A stretch of DNA of 64,000 nt from Cadophora sp. MPI-SDFR-AT-0126 (lineage: Eukaryota; Ascomycota; Leotiomycetes; Helotiales; Ploettnerulaceae), in contig JAGMVK010000008.1 of NCBI GenBank assembly GCA_020747065.1, forward strand, positions 992,001 through 1,056,000, given 5' to 3'. Both the position numbers and the translations under genes were made by a program. Under the pieces are notes generated by a model. The model made no database searches. It saw only the letters and a list, made by a program, of their open reading frames with translations, and was not told the origin of the DNA. This document shows, in pieces, positions 61,501 through 64,000 of the stretch. Within the stretch, counting starts at the first letter, position 1. Every line of letters starts with the position of its first letter.

Positions 61501-62593
61501 AAGCGAGAAGCAGAAGAGTCCGAACTTCCTGATGAAGATGGGGAAGAGATATGGGGAGGGGCGCCGTCGGATATGAGATACGGACCTGGCATATTATGAT
61601 GTGATATGGATCTCAGTCTCGTTCGGGGGCCGGCTGCGCCGCGAGATCAAGGTACCGGCATTTGTCTGTCGTCAGTTCACAACGACGGACGACTGGCGAG
61701 TCATCGCGGATGAGTTGTTGTTGCTGCTCAGCTGGCGCTTGAAATACCTTTTGTGACGCACATCCGTCCCAAATCAGCCCAATACACCCCTGGATCGTAA
61801 CGGCAGGTCGCTGCAAGAGGCAATGGGGATCTATTCTCGCGTCAAAGATGGAGATGCATGCATGCAGGCTAATTGTGGGGATGTTGGCTGTGTTGACTGC
61901 GACTAATTCGTTCGGCGAAGGTGTGCTGTGCCGCGCACGCACAGAAAAGCACACACGAAGGCGCGCGGTTGCGAGACATCTCGTCTGCGCTCGCTCCATA
62001 CAAGACCTTGCACATCTCAACCGCACCATGCTGATTCGCTGCGGCTGCTGTATCCCTTGCTAGCAGGACCCGACAGTCTGGTTCGACCAGGATCTGAAGA
62101 CATTTTGAAATCCACTGAACTCGACCTGAAGCCACTCTGGACCCACACTGAACCAAGCTGTCGGTAACCTTGGCGTACAATCCACCAAATCACGTTACGA
62201 GATGGAGCACCAGATGACAGGGGACTTGGGGGACAGGGAGCGGCCGAAACGCGAAATGCGGTGGCAGACACACGCTGGCAATCGCCATACGCTTTGTACG
62301 ATCTAGCTCCATGGGGCAGGAGACAGAGGAAGCGGGGGTGTACAGGGAGCGTTTTGCCCTCTGTGCTCGATCAAGCCCCCCCTTCGCCCCCCTTCCTCTC
62401 CACTCCTCACCTGTTTTCGAATCTGGTTTTGTCTGGTCTAGCCTTTCTCAGTTTCCCCCTTTCGCCTACCGATCGAGAAAAGTCGCCATGGACCCCAGCA
62501 GCGAGGCTGATCCGCATCATCCGCTCCAAGGTGGGTGGGTACACAGGGAGGGGTCGAAAGTACAGTACATGCGATACTGTAACAAAGAAAAAC

Positions 62594-62613
62594 GCACACA
62601 TACACACACACAC
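62594..62613. repeat. CA-rich microsatellite
   Basis: A (CA)n run with one interruption lies in the gene-free region, next to pyrimidine-rich sequence. Confidence 0.8.
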
Positions 62614-63317
62614 CTTTTGTTCAGAAGCTACACATTTAGAACATGTGCTTGCCATCCTCCACTTGCGAGCTGCCCCCCCTTTTCGCCTTTCTTGCCTTTC
62701 TTGCCTTTTGCGACCGTCGCTCCCCGGCCAAAATCTCGAAATCGAGACTCGTCCGTGATTTATGTTCTTCTCACCGAATCACAACCGTCACTTATATGCG
62801 GCAGTCCAGCCGTCGGTCCGGCTCGACCCTTGCCTTTTGTCGTGTATACTTGGTGATGCCCTGGCTTTACCCCCCGCTACGCTGCCATTCCAGCCAACAA
62901 ACACGCGCCTGCAGCGCATACTTACAACAGGAACCAGATCATCCATACAATGTTCTGCATGGCCGGAACATATTGAAGAGCTGCTGCCTTCTCGCTGCTA
63001 GATCTGCGAGCAGACTGGCGTAGGCTCCTAGGAGATAGAAGTGCCGTATGTCCACGATCGCTTTCCCCGGGACCCTGGGCGGCGGCTACCTTGCATTTTC
63101 CACAATTGGCGCACCACCCTTTGCTAATGCCACCCAGATGGCCTGCTTTCTGGCGACCGTGCAGGGCTCATGCCTGCTGTGCCTCCCTTTCGACCTGGGT
63201 AAACTTATAGGCCTTTGCCGGCCAAACTGAGCTCAAACGACATTGCCTAGCAGCGAGGCTCTCTCCTGGCACATCCTTGAACCTCATAATCGCCAGGCAG
63301 ACTCACGGTTGAATCTC

Positions 63318-63324
63318 TATATAA
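63318..63324 (+). promoter_or_regulatory. TATA box upstream of the truncated gene
   Basis: TATATAA lies 152 bp before the ATG at 63476, a plausible distance for a fungal promoter with a short leader. Assignment is by motif and position only. Confidence 0.4.
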
Positions 63325-63475
63325 TTTTGTCAACACATCTCGGTGGCTTGCTTTTGATTTGAGTAAGATAACCTACCTCCCGTGCAGACTGAAGTCTTGA
63401 CTTTGTGCACCTCTTAACCTCTCTGAACAGTTCTCCTGTTCAGTTGCAATCCACAATAACCGACCTCACTTCAAA

Positions 63476-64000
63476 ATGCCAAAACCCAAGCAGGAGTACT
63501 GTCAAAACGACAACGTCTATCTTGTCAATCATCTCGGAAGAACACAAGCTGAAGACCTCGCTCCCTACAGTGCACGGAGCGGTGTACGTCTCCACAAACA
63601 TTGTTAAAAAAAACATCGATGCAAATCTAACTCCCTTGCTTAGGTATCTTCCTTCAACTTGCCGGTCAATTATGGATCAACCCTCGTTACACCTGTCTCT
63701 ATGACAAGTTCGCCTGGTCTCGCTACAAAATCCGTTCCTTCAAATAGCGAGCCAGACATCAAGTTATCTCCTGGATCACTCTCGCCAGCTTACGGAATCT
63801 ACAGTCCGGACAGTGACTTCGACTCGAAATACAATCCTCCAATGAAGCACAAGGAATCATCTGGAGCGTTGCAGATCTCGACTTCTGATAGCTTCTTCCC
63901 TCCTGGCTCCCCTTATGTTTGTTCATCGCCTTATTGGGGCACTTTCGGAGTCTCCGCGCCAGCTCAATCCGCCAAAACATCTGACTCCTCTCCAAGCTTC
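63476..64000 (+). CDS. 5' part of a Ser/Pro-rich protein, cut by window edge
   Basis: Exon 1, 63476-63583 (36 codons, starts caaaATG), then a 60-nt intron (gtacgt donor, atctaac branch, ttag acceptor), then exon 2 from 63644, which stays open to the last base (119 codons seen). Protein: MPKPKQEYCQNDNVYLVN, then VSSFNLPVNYG and a long Ser/Pro/Tyr-rich stretch with repeated SP-type sites (KLSPGSLSPAYGIYSPDSD). No domain is visible in the 155 residues available. The disordered N-terminus and the very large upstream gene-free region would suit a regulatory protein such as a transcription factor, but this is a guess; the rest of the gene lies beyond the window. Confidence 0.7.

Larger units (their letters stand above)
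55538..63475. other. 7.9-kb gene-free region
   Basis: No credible protein gene on either strand: the longer frames (56461-57021 minus, 61106-61576 plus, 62261-62856 plus, 59207-59740 minus) are low-complexity or lack motifs and splice-consistent neighbours. The stretch 62.3-62.7 kb is pyrimidine-rich with a CA repeat, like a long 5' leader or promoter. The size stands out against an average of one gene per about 3 kb elsewhere in the window. It could hold long non-coding RNAs, a very long 5' untranslated region or control region for the gene at 63476, or decayed sequence; sequence alone does not decide. Confidence 0.5.

Noticed and set aside
61106..61576. Plus-strand frame of 156 codons in the gene-free region
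   Set aside because: No domain or recognisable pattern; neighbouring frames give no plausible exons.
62261..62856. Overlapping frames of 165-181 codons
   Set aside because: Pyrimidine-rich leader-like DNA with a CA repeat; translation is low complexity in both frames.

Overview
This window is nuclear DNA of a filamentous ascomycete (Pezizomycotina). The evidence is short GT-AG introns (about 42-120 nt) with CTNAN branch sites and CAAAATG-like start contexts. Typical fungal families are also present: HET, Zn2Cys6 regulators, fungal XLF, Rtc1, DUF7918, AsaB/CmcJ and fungal GH28/GH5/GH32. A plant-associated or saprotrophic lifestyle, perhaps Leotiomycetes, is a guess from the exo-polygalacturonase, glucanase and sugar genes; the species is not determinable. 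I reconstructed 20 protein-coding genes, one of them cut by the right edge. Exon joins were read by eye: in multi-exon genes the joined exons keep frame and restore family motifs. I recognised no rRNA, tRNA or CRISPR.

Layout. 0.2-5.4 kb: a protein with two cyclic-nucleotide-binding domains, an F-box and leucine-rich repeats, convergent with an acyltransferase-3 membrane protein. 6.7-17.8 kb: a carbohydrate/metabolism block, with a cytosolic GH32 beta-fructosidase divergent from an MFS sugar transporter, then a type-B carboxylesterase divergent from a Zn2Cys6 regulator, then an AsaB/CmcJ-family oxidoreductase convergent with that regulator. 19.0-23.8 kb: a HET-domain gene, an orphan C-terminal exon of a short-chain dehydrogenase, and an HSL-type alpha/beta hydrolase.

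25-31 kb: Rtc1/WDR24 (SEA/GATOR2 complex) convergent with an XLF/Nej1 end-joining factor that carries a repeated KLGxLG tail. 32.2-33.7 kb: secreted GH28 exo-polygalacturonase. 36.9-43.2 kb: forkhead regulator, then cactin (splicing factor) sharing a 402-bp divergent promoter with a DUF7918 protein. 45.0-46.7 kb: an aldehyde dehydrogenase lying between two 164-bp copies of a MITE-like inverted-repeat element. 48.6-55.5 kb: secreted GH5 exo-beta-1,3-glucanase, a small unrecognised two-exon gene, and a Leu3-like Zn2Cys6 regulator.

55.5-63.5 kb: almost 8 kb without a credible coding gene, very unlike the rest of the window, ending at the 5' end of a Ser/Pro-rich protein that runs off the edge.

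Most likely functional units: (i) GH32 plus transporter (possibly with esterase and regulator) for uptake and cytosolic cleavage of sucrose or fructan oligomers; (ii) extracellular wall and polysaccharide turnover (GH28, GH5); (iii) core housekeeping (cactin, Rtc1, XLF). The best candidate for undescribed biology is the cNMP-binding F-box/LRR protein, a possible cAMP-responsive SCF ubiquitin-ligase receptor. The MITE family and the large gene-free region come next.
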